From the NCBI RefSeq assembly GCF_012910805.1, contig NZ_WTVK01000009.1, forward strand, positions 1 through 64,000: 64,000 nt of DNA. The letters are read 5' to 3'. The notes beneath the pieces were generated by a model. The model worked only from the letters and a program-made list of their open reading frames with translations, did not search any database and had not been told where the DNA came from. Both the position numbers and the translations under genes were made by a program. The DNA comes from Aromatoleum evansii (GTDB taxonomy: Bacteria > Pseudomonadota > Gammaproteobacteria > Burkholderiales > Rhodocyclaceae). Positions 26,288 to 35,994 of the stretch are shown here, one piece after another; positions within the stretch are counted from its first letter, which is position 1; each line of letters starts with the position of its first letter.

Positions 26288-26448
26288 TGGTCTGCTTCGC
26301 AAATGCCGTGACACGAAAGCGCGTCTTGCGACCCGTGGCGGCGTTGCTCATCCTCGCAATAGCTACTGCTATTGCTCCGGTTCGCGCCTTGCCACAGCTC
26401 GCAATCCATCGCTTTCGTCCAGTCCCTTGATTTACGAAGCCGACCACT
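26286..26448. mobile_element. MITE-like element: full-length 163-bp imperfect inverted repeat
   Basis: The ends read AGTGGTCTGCTTCGCAAAT and, reverse-complemented from the other side, AGTGGTCGGCTTCGTAAAT (17 of 19). Matching blocks continue inwards in order: ACGAAAGCG, TTGCGA, GTGGC, GCAATAGC. The whole element therefore folds back on itself around a central 8-bp stem (GCAATAGC/GCTATTGC, loop TACT, 26356-26375). The sequence CTAG is present at both borders, compatible with a TA target duplication. It carries no gene. Both convergent neighbours end with TAG stops formed by its two tips. Confidence 0.75.
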
Positions 26449-27661
26449 AGGTGTTCTGCTGCGTGGCCAGCGCCGCGATCGAAATGTCTGCGGCGCGGAG
26501 CGCGTTGTCGATGCGTTCGGCCGTGTCGCGCGACAGGTCGTTGCGGCCTGCCTTGCGCCAGCCCGTCGGCGACAGCGCTAGGCGGCAGATGACATCGGCG
26601 AACCCGATGCTGGCGGCGTCGCGGGTGAGCAGCCAGTTGCCGTCCTCGGTGCGCGCGACCCAGCCGGCTTCGCACAGGTCGCCGAGCAGGCTTTCCCCTT
26701 CGTCGCCGTTGAGACGGGCTGCCTGGGTCAGCGGCTCGAAGGCGACGGTGCGGCCTTCGGCCTGCGCGCGCGCGAGCATCGTCAATACTGTGGTTGCGGC
26801 CCATGCGCGGTCGCCGGCGAAGGGCGCGAGGACGCGCGTGCGCTCGAAAAATCCGGGCAGCGATGCGCTCAGGATCGCTCCGAGCAGGATCACGACCCAC
26901 GACAGGTAGAGCCACAGGAGGAAGATCGGCACGGTCGCGAAGGTGCCGTAGATCAGGGTGTAGGTCGGGATGCGCGTGAGGAAGAGGGCGAAGAGCTGCT
27001 GCATCAGCAGGAAGGCGAGCGCCGCGGTGGTGCCGCCGGCAAGCGCATGGCTCGGGCGTACCTTGTGGTTGGGCACGGCGAAATACAGGAAGGTGAACAC
27101 GACGCACAGCAGCGCCGCCGACACCAGCGTCGAGAAGGCTTCGACGACCCACGATCCCTTCCCGGCCAGCGCGACGGAGCTGGCGACCAGGTGGCCGGTG
27201 GCGAGCGCGCTGGCGCCGAGGGCGACCGGGCCCAGCGTGAGCGTCGACCAATGCACGGTCAGGCGCGTGAGCAGCGGACGCGGGCGGCGTACGCCCCAGA
27301 TCTGGTTGAACACGCGGTCTATCGTCATCAGCAGCATCAGCGCGGTGACGACCAGCGCGGCGGTGCCGATCAGCGTGAGCTTGGCGGCTTTCTGCGAGAA
27401 CTGGAAGGCGTAGGTGGCGATGATCTTGCCGGCACGGTCCGGCAGGAGGTTTTCCAACAGGAATATCTTGAGCGAGGCGCCGAGCTCGGAAAAGGCCGGG
27501 AAGTTGCTGAAGAGCGCGATTACGACGGTGACCAGGGGCACGAGGGCGAGCAGCGTCGTGAAGGCGAGGCTGCCGGCAACCTGGGGGCAGCGGGTGGCGA
27601 CGAAGCGCTGCGCGACGAGGCGCAGGAAATCGCGTGCGGGATGCAGGGGCATGACGGACAT
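26447..27661 (-). CDS. YihY/BrkB-family inner membrane protein
   Basis: YihY/virulence factor BrkB family, 404 aa, about six membrane helices in the first 290 residues. Family motifs include AGSLAFTTLLALVPLVTVVIAL, RVFNQIWGVRR, and TLIYGTFATVPIFLLWLYLSWVVILLGA. Past about residue 290 a soluble winged-helix-like cytoplasmic tail follows. Some relatives were once called ribonuclease BN in error; the real function is unknown. An ATG three codons downstream is an alternative start. The TAG stop lies in the tip of the inverted-repeat element. Confidence 0.88.
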   Translation of the reverse strand: MSVMPLHPARDFLRLVAQRFVATRCPQVAGSLAFTTLLALVPLVTVVIALFSNFPAFSELGASLKIFLLENLLPDRAGKIIATYAFQFSQKAAKLTLIGTAALVVTALMLLMTIDRVFNQIWGVRRPRPLLTRLTVHWSTLTLGPVALGASALATGHLVASSVALAGKGSWVVEAFSTLVSAALLCVVFTFLYFAVPNHKVRPSHALAGGTTAALAFLLMQQLFALFLTRIPTYTLIYGTFATVPIFLLWLYLSWVVILLGAILSASLPGFFERTRVLAPFAGDRAWAATTVLTMLARAQAEGRTVAFEPLTQAARLNGDEGESLLGDLCEAGWVARTEDGNWLLTRDAASIGFADVICRLALSPTGWRKAGRNDLSRDTAERIDNALRAADISIAALATQQNT

Positions 27662-27712
27662 GCGGTGAATGGATGGGATGATGCCGGGCCGGTGCCGGAG
27701 GGGCGGCTATAA

Positions 27713-28698
<986 letters not shown>

Positions 28699-28719
28699 GC
28701 CGGCGGGATGCGGCTGCGG

Positions 28720-28754
28720 TGCATGGGCGCGGGGCGCTTGCCCGTGCCCATGCA
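28720..28754. terminator. U-less hairpin between DUF2069 gene and leuA
   Basis: A 14-pair stem (TGCATGGGC with GCCCATGCA, one G-T wobble, then CGGG/CCCG) with a 7-nt loop sits between the two convergent stop codons. No T-run on either strand, so it may act as a pause or stability element rather than a classical terminator. Confidence 0.5.
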
Positions 28755-28759
28755 TCGGG

Positions 28760-30295
28760 TCAGAGCTGCGGGTTCAGTTTCTCGAACTTGCCGTGCAGCT
28801 TGTTGAGCGCGTTGAGGTAGGCCTTCGCCGACGCGACGATGATGTCGGTATCGGCGCCCTGGCCGTTCACGACCTTGCCGTCCTGCGACAGGCGCACGGT
28901 CACTTCGCCCTGTGCGTCGGTGCCGGTGGTGATCGCGTTCACCGAGTACAGCAGCAGTTCGGTGCCGCTCTTGGCGACTGCTTCGATGGCCTTGAAGGCG
29001 GCATCCACGGGGCCGGACCCTTGGGCGCTGGTGCGCGTCTCCTTGCCGCCGACGGCGATCGTGAGCTCGGCTTGGGGCGTCTCGCCGGTCTCCGAGTGGA
29101 AGCGTGAGGCGAGCAGGCGGAAGTGCTCGTGTTCGGGCGTGACGCCTTCGTCGCTCATCAGTGCGTGGAGGTCCTCGTCGAAGATCTCGTGCTTCTTGTC
29201 GGCGAGTTCCTTGAAGCGCGCAAAGGCGTGGTTGAGCTGGTCCTCGGACGACACGACGATGCCGATCTCCTGCAGGCGGCTGCGGAAGGCGTTGCGGCCC
29301 GAGTGCTTGCCGAGGACGAGCTTGTTGGCGCCCCAGCCGACATCCTCGGCGCGCATGATCTCGTAGGTCTCGCGGTGCTTGAGCACGCCGTCCTGGTGGA
29401 TGCCGGATTCGTGCGAGAAGGCGTTGGCGCCGACGATGGCCTTGTTGGGCTGCACCGGGAAGCCGGTGACGCCGGACACGAGTTTCGACGCGGGCACGAT
29501 CTGCGTGGTATCGATGCGCGTGTCACAGGCGAAGACGTCCTGGCGGGTGCGCACGGCCATGACGATCTCCTCGAGCGCGGCGTTGCCGGCCCGTTCGCCC
29601 AGCCCGTTGATCGTGCACTCGACCTGGCGTGCGCCTGCCAAGACCGCGGCGAGCGAGTTGGCGACCGCGAGGCCGAGGTCGTTGTGGCAATGCACGGACC
29701 AGATCACCTTGTCGGAGTTGGGTACGCGCTCGATCAGGGTGCGGATGGTGTTCGCATACTGGCTGGGCACGTTGTAGCCCACCGTGTCGGGCACGTTGAT
29801 CGTCTTCGCACCGGCGTCGATGACCGCGGTGAAGATGCGTACGAGGAAGTCGATCTCCGAGCGGCCGGCGTCCTCGGCCGAGAACTCGATGTCGTCGGTG
29901 TATTCCTTCGCCCAGCCGATCGCCTTCACCGCCTGCTCGACGACCTGGTCCGGCGTCATGCGCAGCTTCTTCTCCATGTGGATCGGGCTGGTCGCGATGA
30001 AGGTGTGGATGCGCCCGCGTGCGGCCGGGCGGATCGCCTCGCCCGAACGCCGGATGTCGTTCTCGTTGGCGCGGGCCAGCGCGCACACGGTCGATTCCTT
30101 GATCGTCTCGGCGATCGCGCGAACCGATTCGAAGTCGCCGTTCGACGCCGCGGGGAAGCCCGCCTCGATCACGTCGACGCGCATGCGCTCGAGCTGGCGG
30201 GCGATGCGCAGCTTCTCTTCCTGCGTCATCGAGGCACCGGGGCTTTGTTCGCCGTCGCGCAAGGTGGTATCGAAAATGATCAACTGGTCTTTCAT
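28760..30295 (-). CDS. leuA: 2-isopropylmalate synthase
   Basis: LeuA, 511 aa, condenses acetyl-CoA with 2-oxoisovalerate, the first step of leucine synthesis. The N-terminal TIM barrel has [18 protein letters not shown], and [17 protein letters not shown] and [17 protein letters not shown] carry the metal and substrate residues. The C-terminal LeuA dimer domain (about residues 390-511) is the leucine feedback site. The start is the ATG before KDQLIIF, behind CAGGAG. A leucine-rich leader ORF lies 98 bp upstream. Confidence 0.97.
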   Translation of the reverse strand: MKDQLIIFDTTLRDGEQSPGASMTQEEKLRIARQLERMRVDVIEAGFPAASNGDFESVRAIAETIKESTVCALARANENDIRRSGEAIRPAARGRIHTFIATSPIHMEKKLRMTPDQVVEQAVKAIGWAKEYTDDIEFSAEDAGRSEIDFLVRIFTAVIDAGAKTINVPDTVGYNVPSQYANTIRTLIERVPNSDKVIWSVHCHNDLGLAVANSLAAVLAGARQVECTINGLGERAGNAALEEIVMAVRTRQDVFACDTRIDTTQIVPASKLVSGVTGFPVQPNKAIVGANAFSHESGIHQDGVLKHRETYEIMRAEDVGWGANKLVLGKHSGRNAFRSRLQEIGIVVSSEDQLNHAFARFKELADKKHEIFDEDLHALMSDEGVTPEHEHFRLLASRFHSETGETPQAELTIAVGGKETRTSAQGSGPVDAAFKAIEAVAKSGTELLLYSVNAITTGTDAQGEVTVRLSQDGKVVNGQGADTDIIVASAKAYLNALNKLHGKFEKLNPQL

Positions 30296-30393
30296 CGTCG
30301 GCTCCTGCTGGGATGTTGGAATACCGGATATGACAAGCGGCCTGCGTCGGGACGCGGGCGAAAGTTTGACAACACGAGGGGATGGGGTCTGAT

Positions 30394-30486
30394 TTAGCGC
30401 GCGGGGCGCAGCAGCGGGCCGGGCAGCAGCAGGTCCGCCGGGAGAAGGCGTCGCGACAGGAGGAGGTGGCCGCTGACGGAGTTCAT
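30394..30486 (-). CDS. leuL: Leucine-rich leader peptide of leuA (30 aa)
   Basis: ATG to TAA, 30 codons with ten leucines in four clusters (HLLL, RRLL, DLLL, PLL). Its position, strand and composition fit a leu-operon leader peptide that senses leucyl-tRNA supply. No Shine-Dalgarno is seen; the predicted promoter would start the RNA at about the ATG, so it may be translated leaderless, as known for trpL of Sinorhizobium. In the 98 bp before leuA I see only a weak hairpin (CCTGCGTC/GACGCGGG) and no U-run, so classical terminator-type attenuation is not evident. The symbol is by analogy. Confidence 0.7.
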   Translation of the reverse strand: MNSVSGHLLLSRRLLPADLLLPGPLLRPAR

Positions 30487-30493
30487 GCGTACG

Positions 30494-30523
30494 ACTATAA
30501 ACCGCGGATTTGGCCGAAGGCAA
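30494..30523 (-). promoter_or_regulatory. sigma70-type promoter of the leu leader and leuA
   Basis: On the minus strand TTGCCT and TATAGT are 18 bp apart. The -10 box ends 7 bp before the leader ATG, placing the start site at or next to the first codon. Confidence 0.6.
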
Positions 30524-30574
30524 GGACGGCACGCTAAACCTCAGAAAGTCTGCACGGGGCTTGATGCGCGGCAA

Positions 30575-30650
30575 TGTGGGAGCGGCTTCAGCCGCGAAGC
30601 GGTGGTGTCGCAAAGTGATCCGCTCATTCGCGGCTGAAGCCGCTCGCACA
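30575..30650. repeat. REP-like inverted repeat, GGGAGCGGCTTCAGCC family, copy 1
   Basis: 24-nt arms (30575-30598 and 30627-30650) agree in 23 of 24 positions. The core GAGCGGCTTCAGCCGC is itself palindromic. It lies in the gap between the leu promoter and the convergent-side end of the cytochrome cluster (30524-30720). The rest of that gap shows nothing recognisable. A second copy is at 55172-55228. Confidence 0.85.
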
Positions 30651-30720
30651 GGTTCGAACGAGCCCGGCGGCGTCCATGTTCAGATGCTGCCGTGGCGCGC
30701 GATAGGGGCGCGAAGTCGGC

Positions 30721-31458
30721 CTAATCGTCGTCGTGGTGTCGGTCCTGCGCGTCGGCGGTCGCGCTCGGCTGCGGCAGCCATGCCTCGGCCGCGCCGCTCT
30801 GGTAGGCCCACCAGAAGCCCAGTACGGCGACGAGGAGGGCCGTGCCGACGACGCGGTGCGCGTGGCGGATGCCTTGCGCCGGCGCGCCGGGCTTGTTTCC
30901 GGTGAACATCGCGCGGACGAGATTCTCGCGGTGCAGCAGGCTGCTGACGACGACGCCCGCTATATGTACCAGGACGATGGCGAGCATGGTGCTGGCCGCG
31001 CCTTCGTGCAGTTCCTCGAGCCACTCGCCGCCGATGTCCTGGTAGGTCGCAAAGCCGCTCAGGGCGATCAGCGCCCCCAGGCCCAGCATCGCGAAGATCG
31101 CGACCGCGCCGGCGGGGTTGTGGCCGAGGTAGTGCCGAGGCTTCATCGCGAGGAGCGATTTCAGGTAGGAAACGAGCTCGCGCGGCGGGAAGACGAAGCT
31201 CGCGAAACGCGCGTAGCGGGTGCCGACCAGTCCCCACAGGACGCGGAACACGGCGAGCCCGGCGAAAGTGTAGCCGAGCATGACATGCAGGTCGCGCAGG
31301 CGCTCCGAGTCGGACGTCAGCCAAGCGCCGGCGAAGCACAGCGCGAAGCTCCAGTGGAAGATGCGTGTCGGGAGGTCCCACACGCGCACGTTGGTGGCCG
31401 CTTCGGCGGCGCGGGACGCCCCGCCGGCGGCGCTGGGGGTGGTGATGCTGGTGTTCAT
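30721..31458 (-). CDS. Cytochrome b561-type membrane protein of the SHP/DHC cluster
   Basis: A 245-aa b-type cytochrome with four membrane helices. VWDLPTRIFHWSFALCFAGAWL has the first helix His, and HVMLGYTFAGLAVFRVLWG, MLAIVLVHIAGVVVSSLLHREN and HRVVGTALL add further candidate heme ligands. It would pass electrons between the quinone pool and periplasmic c-type cytochromes. A His/Asp-rich cytoplasmic tail ends the protein. Its start overlaps the diheme cytochrome stop (ATGA). Confidence 0.9.
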   Translation of the reverse strand: MNTSITTPSAAGGASRAAEAATNVRVWDLPTRIFHWSFALCFAGAWLTSDSERLRDLHVMLGYTFAGLAVFRVLWGLVGTRYARFASFVFPPRELVSYLKSLLAMKPRHYLGHNPAGAVAIFAMLGLGALIALSGFATYQDIGGEWLEELHEGAASTMLAIVLVHIAGVVVSSLLHRENLVRAMFTGNKPGAPAQGIRHAHRVVGTALLVAVLGFWWAYQSGAAEAWLPQPSATADAQDRHHDDD

Positions 31459-31970
31459 GAGCGTGCTCCGTTCCTGGGGATGCGGATGTCGCGTTCGCTG
31501 TAGTCGCCCTCGGCCGCGTTGCGGTGGCAGGCGGCACAGTTGGCGGCGCTCTTGACGGCTTCGCTGCGGAAGATGCCCGGCGTGATGCCGTCGTGGCCGT
31601 CGCGGTGCTCCTTGCGGAACCAGGGGGTATCGCTGATGCGCAGCTGCGGGCGCCCGTCGCTGCCCGAGGTGTCGCGCCGCGCGGCGTTGGCGACGAGGAA
31701 TTTCGTGATCACGGCCGAGGTCTCGGCATCGAGGCTGGCGTCGGAGCCGAAGTGCTTGTCGAGCCCGGCCATCATCGCGCGCCACGAGCCGGTGCCCAGC
31801 AGGGCGGGCGGGAAGGCGATGTGGCAGCTGCCGCATTCGCTGCGATATTCGGGGTGATTGATGTTCATGCGCTTGTTCTCGTCGTCGTCGGCGAGCGCGA
31901 GGCCGGCTGCGCCGGCGGCGACGACAAGGGCAAGGGCGCGCAGGGCGCGGGTGGGGAAGGTGGCGGTCAT
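31455..31970 (-). CDS. Diheme cytochrome c (DHC)
   Basis: Periplasmic cytochrome of 171 aa with a signal peptide (to about residue 27, ALA-DDD) and two heme motifs, CGSCH and CAACH. The block HPEYRSECGSCHIAFPPALL is typical of the DHC family of the Rhodobacter sphaeroides SHP system, where DHC is the electron donor to SHP. Middle gene of a three-gene unit. Confidence 0.92.
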   Translation of the reverse strand: MTATFPTRALRALALVVAAGAAGLALADDDENKRMNINHPEYRSECGSCHIAFPPALLGTGSWRAMMAGLDKHFGSDASLDAETSAVITKFLVANAARRDTSGSDGRPQLRISDTPWFRKEHRDGHDGITPGIFRSEAVKSAANCAACHRNAAEGDYSERDIRIPRNGARS

Positions 31971-31990
31971 GTCATGGTGCTCCGTGTGGG

Positions 31991-32407
31991 TCAGCGGGGG
32001 GAATTCATCAGCCAGGCGACGACGTCGGCCTTCTCCGCGGGCGTGCAGACGCGACCGAGCACGTCCTTGCAGTTGCGCCCGAACCACTTCTCGACCGAGC
32101 GGGTGCTCGCGAGGCGCTCGGGATTGGCTGCCGGCGCCATCGGCTCGATCGCCTTGCCGGTGTTGGCGTGCTTGCCGCGTGCCGCGGGATTCTTCGTGTG
32201 GCAGGTGGAGCAGCTCCACTCGCCGCCGTGCGTGGTGGTGAAGAACTTTTCGCCGCGTTCGGCCGAAGCGCTGAAGCCGGGGGCGGATTGCCGCGCTTCG
32301 TTCTGGTAGCGGGCGAGGAAGTCGGCGGGGGTCTCCGCGGCGCGGGCGACTCCGCCTGCGAGCACTGCGGTGCCGGCGAGGAGGATCCACAGGGTGTGGC
32401 GTTTCAT
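31991..32407 (-). CDS. SHP-type monoheme cytochrome c (DUF1924)
   Basis: 138-aa periplasmic cytochrome. Signal peptide (to about residue 23, ARA-AET), one heme motif CSTCH, and the family stretch SVEKWFGRNCKDVLGRVCTPAEKADVVAWL. Sphaeroides heme protein relatives bind oxygen or NO at a heme whose sixth ligand is an Asn. First gene of the shp-dhc-cyt b unit, transcribed away from a PepSY/two-component operon. Confidence 0.88.
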   Translation of the reverse strand: MKRHTLWILLAGTAVLAGGVARAAETPADFLARYQNEARQSAPGFSASAERGEKFFTTTHGGEWSCSTCHTKNPAARGKHANTGKAIEPMAPAANPERLASTRSVEKWFGRNCKDVLGRVCTPAEKADVVAWLMNSPR

Positions 32408-32501
32408 GTTTGCTCCTTCTGCTGATGGTGGAACAATGTCCTTGGAATCGGATCGCCGGAGTGTCCGCTCCGGTTTCGGAACGTACTTTGCGCGGCGCAG
32501 C

Positions 32502-32540
32502 CTGAACGCAAGGTGAAGGCGGCGTTCAGCCGCCGTTCAG
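32502..32540. promoter_or_regulatory. Four half-sites in two divergent 11-bp direct-repeat pairs
   Basis: Plus strand: GTTCAG at 32524 and 32535. Minus strand: CTTCA (32518-32514) and GTTCA (32507-32503). All four have an 11-bp period, the spacing bound by OmpR/PhoB-type regulator dimers. One pair points to the PepSY-regulator-kinase operon and the other to the cytochrome operon. A TACAAG box (32552-32557) follows the plus-strand pair by 11 bp. Confidence 0.55.
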
Positions 32541-32609
32541 TCCGGGGGCCGTACAAGGGATGCCGGAGGGCGGCGCGCACGGTGCACGCCGCAGGAAAGG
32601 GAGGAGTCG

Positions 32610-32944
32610 ATGCGCACGCTGGTGACATCGGGTGTCGTGGGGATGGTGGTCGCGGCCTTGTCGATCTTGCCGGCTGCGGCCGGCGGGGACGACCACGATC
32701 ACGACCGCGCGCGTGCGGCGCTGGAACGCGGGGAAGTGCTGCCGCTGCGCACGATCCTCGACAAGGTGGAGCGCGAACATCCGGGCAAGGTCGTCGACGT
32801 CGAGCTCGAACGCGAGCACGGGCGCTGGATCTACGAGATTCGCCTGCTGCGCGGCGGCGGCGCGCTCGTGCGGCTGGACGTCGATGCGCGCGACGGCACC
32901 GTGCTCGGCATTCGAGCGCGCGGCGACAAGGGAGGGAAGCGCTG

Positions 32945-32945
<1 letters not shown>
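32610..32945 (+). CDS. PepSY-domain periplasmic protein
   Basis: 111 aa: signal peptide (to about residue 24), a His/Asp-rich mature start (DDHDHDRAR) that could bind metal, then one PepSY domain (LPLRTILDKVEREHPGKVVDVELEREHGRWIYEIRLL, V.D.RDGTVL). Such proteins often precede response regulator/kinase pairs and may modulate the sensor. Stop overlaps the regulator start (TGATG). Confidence 0.88.
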
Positions 32946-33603
<658 letters not shown>

Positions 33604-33607
<4 letters not shown>

Positions 33608-34962
33608 GCGTGCGCGGCTCGCTGCGTGCGCGGCTGCTGGCCGGCAGCGTGGTATGGATCCTGGGGGCGTTGACGATCACCGGGTGCGTGCTCGGCGATC
33701 TCTTCCGCCGCCACGTCGAGGATCGCTTTCAGGCCGAACTGCGCATCCACCTCGACCAGCTCACCGCGAGCATCGAACTCGCCCCCGAGGCGGACCTGCG
33801 CCTGCGCACCGACCTGAGCGACCCGCGCCTGCGCAAGCCGCTGTCAGGCTTCTACTGGCAGGTGGACCGCGAGGGTACGGAGACGGCGCGCGGCGTGCTG
33901 CGCTCGCGCTCGCTGTGGGATGCGACGCTCGCCGTGCCGCCGGACGGTCCGCGCGATGGCGAGGTGCATGTGCATCGCATCGAAGGGCCCGATCGCGAAC
34001 GCCTGGTGATGATGGAGCGCATAGTGCGGCCGGAGGAAGCCGCGGGCCAGCCGTTGCGGCTGATCGTCGCCGCCGACGAACGCGGTATGACGAACCCGGT
34101 GCGCGAATTCGTCGGGCTTCTCGTCACCGCGCTGGGTGTGCTCGCGGCCGGGGTGATCGCCGCGGTGCTGCTGCAGGTGTCGGTGGGGCTCGCTCCCCTG
34201 AAGCGCCTGCGCGAGCAACTCGCCGAGGTGCGCGACGGTCGCAGCCGGCGCCTGGAAGGGATCTTTCCGAACGAGGTCCGGCCGCTCGTCGACGAACTCA
34301 ACGCGGTGCTGCAGCACGATGCCGAGGTCGTCGAGCGCGCCCGCACGCAGGCCGGCAATCTGGCGCACGCGATCAAGACGCCGCTCGCTGTGCTCGGCAA
34401 TGCGGCGCTGCGCGAGGAAGGGCCCCTCGCGCGCCTCGTGGCCGAGCAGGTCGCGACGGCTCAGCGCCAGGTCGATTACCACCTCGCGCGTGCGCGAGCT
34501 GCGGCGGCGACGCAGGTTCCCGGCTTGCGCAGCGTGCTGCGGCCGGCCGTCGAGGGGCTCGTGCGCGTGATGCAGCGCGTGCATGCGGAACGGAATTTGC
34601 ACATCGCGATCGAAGCGATTCCCGGCGATGCGGCCTTCCGTGGCGAGGAGCAGGACCTGCAGGAGATGCTCGGCAACCTCATCGACAATGCGTGCAAGTG
34701 GGCGCGCGCGTCGGTCGGCGTGAGTGCGACGGTGCGCGCCGGCGAGCTCGTCGTCACCGTCGACGACGACGGGCCCGGCCTGCCGCCGGAGGCGCGCGAG
34801 GCCGTATTCGCACGTGGCATGCGCGCCGACGAGGCGGTGCCCGGATCGGGGTTGGGCCTTGGCATCGTGCGCGACCTGGCCCAGCTCTACGGCGGGCGCA
34901 TCGAGCTGGGCCAGGCGCCGGCCGGGGGGCTGCGCGCCACGCTGTTCCTGCCCGCTGCTTGA
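33604..34962 (+). CDS. Sensor histidine kinase
   Basis: 452 aa, partner of the preceding regulator. Two membrane helices bracket a periplasmic sensor region (about residues 30-165), a HAMP-like linker follows, then the H-box HAIKTPLAVLGNAALREE, N-box NLIDNACKWARAS and G-boxes DDDGPGLPPEAR and GSGLGLGIVRDLAQLYGG. The H-box HAIKTPL is the PhoQ-like variant. ATG overlaps the regulator stop (ATGA); an ATG three codons earlier is possible. Context implies control of the SHP cytochromes. Confidence 0.92.
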
Positions 34963-35016
34963 GATCGTCGGGTCGGCCCCAACTGAAACCCTATTGTTGT
35001 TGCGAGAAGAGAAACG

Positions 35017-35958
35017 ATGACTCCCGAACAGAACCGCTCCCTGATCACCGTCTGCCTGATGGCGGCCTTCGCCGACGGCCACAACGACCCGCGCGAGCGC
35101 GAGCACGTGCGGCGTACCGCCGAGTCGCTGTCGGCCGGTGCCGGCCTTGACGTCATGTCGCTGTACCAGGACGTCCTGCTCAAGCGCGTGACACTCGAGC
35201 AGGCCGCTGCCGGACTGGATACGCCCGAGATGCGCCAGCTCGCCTTCGAGATGGCGGTCGGCGTATGCGATGCCGACGGCGTGCACAATGCCGGCGAGAC
35301 GGCCTTCCTCGAGCGCCTCGGCGCCCTTCTGCAGCTCGGGCGCAGCGACGCGGACGCGATCGTGAACCAGGCCGACGCGCTCGCCGGAGCGCCGGTCGAC
35401 AAGCCCTTGCCGGAGCTGGCTTCAGCCCCGATGCCGGCCGGGCCCGATCAGGCCGAGCTGGACAAGATGATCCTCAATGCCGCGATCCTCAACGGTGCGC
35501 TCGAACTGCTGCCCGAGTCGCTCGCGTCGATGGCGATCATTCCGCTGCAGACCCGTCTCGTGTATCGCGTCGGCAAGGCCCACGGCTTCGAGCTCGACCG
35601 CGGCCACATCACCGACTTCCTCGCGACCGTCGGCGTCGGCCTGACCTCGCAATATGTCGAGCAGTTCGGCCGCAAGCTCGTCGGCGGCCTGCTGGGCAAG
35701 GTGCTAGGCAAGGTCGGCCGCACGATAGGCAGCGAGGCGACCGGGTCGGCGTTCTCCTTCGCGACGACGTATGCGCTGGGGCACGTCGCGAAGCGCTACT
35801 ACGCGGACGGCCGGCGTCTGGACGGGACCGCCCTGAAGTCCGCCTTCGGCCAGCTCTTCGACAACGCCAAGGGATTGCAGCAGCGCTACGCACCCGAAAT
35901 CGCCGAGCGTGCCCGCACGCTGGACCTGAAGAAGCTCACCTCCGAGCTCACGCGCTGA
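35017..35958 (+). CDS. TerB-like / DUF697 protein
   Basis: 313-aa protein in two parts. Residues 1 to about 115 form a TerB-like helical domain (CLMAAFADGHNDPREREHVRR, VCDADGVHNAGETAFLERL) with the acidic positions seen in tellurite-resistance TerB. From about residue 150 a DUF697-like part follows (AIIPLQTRLVYRVGKAHGFEL, LGKVLGKVGRTIGSEATGSAFSFATTYALGHVAKRYY) with hydrophobic, Gly-rich helices. Probably membrane associated. Function unknown; the gene stands alone between two two-component loci. Confidence 0.78.
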   Translation: MTPEQNRSLITVCLMAAFADGHNDPREREHVRRTAESLSAGAGLDVMSLYQDVLLKRVTLEQAAAGLDTPEMRQLAFEMAVGVCDADGVHNAGETAFLERLGALLQLGRSDADAIVNQADALAGAPVDKPLPELASAPMPAGPDQAELDKMILNAAILNGALELLPESLASMAIIPLQTRLVYRVGKAHGFELDRGHITDFLATVGVGLTSQYVEQFGRKLVGGLLGKVLGKVGRTIGSEATGSAFSFATTYALGHVAKRYYADGRRLDGTALKSAFGQLFDNAKGLQQRYAPEIAERARTLDLKKLTSELTR

Positions 35959-35963
35959 ACGGC

Positions 35964-35989
35964 AGCCGGGCCGCCGTCGCGGCCCGGCT
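35964..35989. terminator. U-less hairpin between convergent genes
   Basis: Perfect 11-bp stem (AGCCGGGCCGC / GCGGCCCGGCT) with a CGTC tetraloop, exactly between the TerB/DUF697 stop and the kinase stop. No T-run on either side. Confidence 0.55.
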
Positions 35990-35994
35990 CCGCA

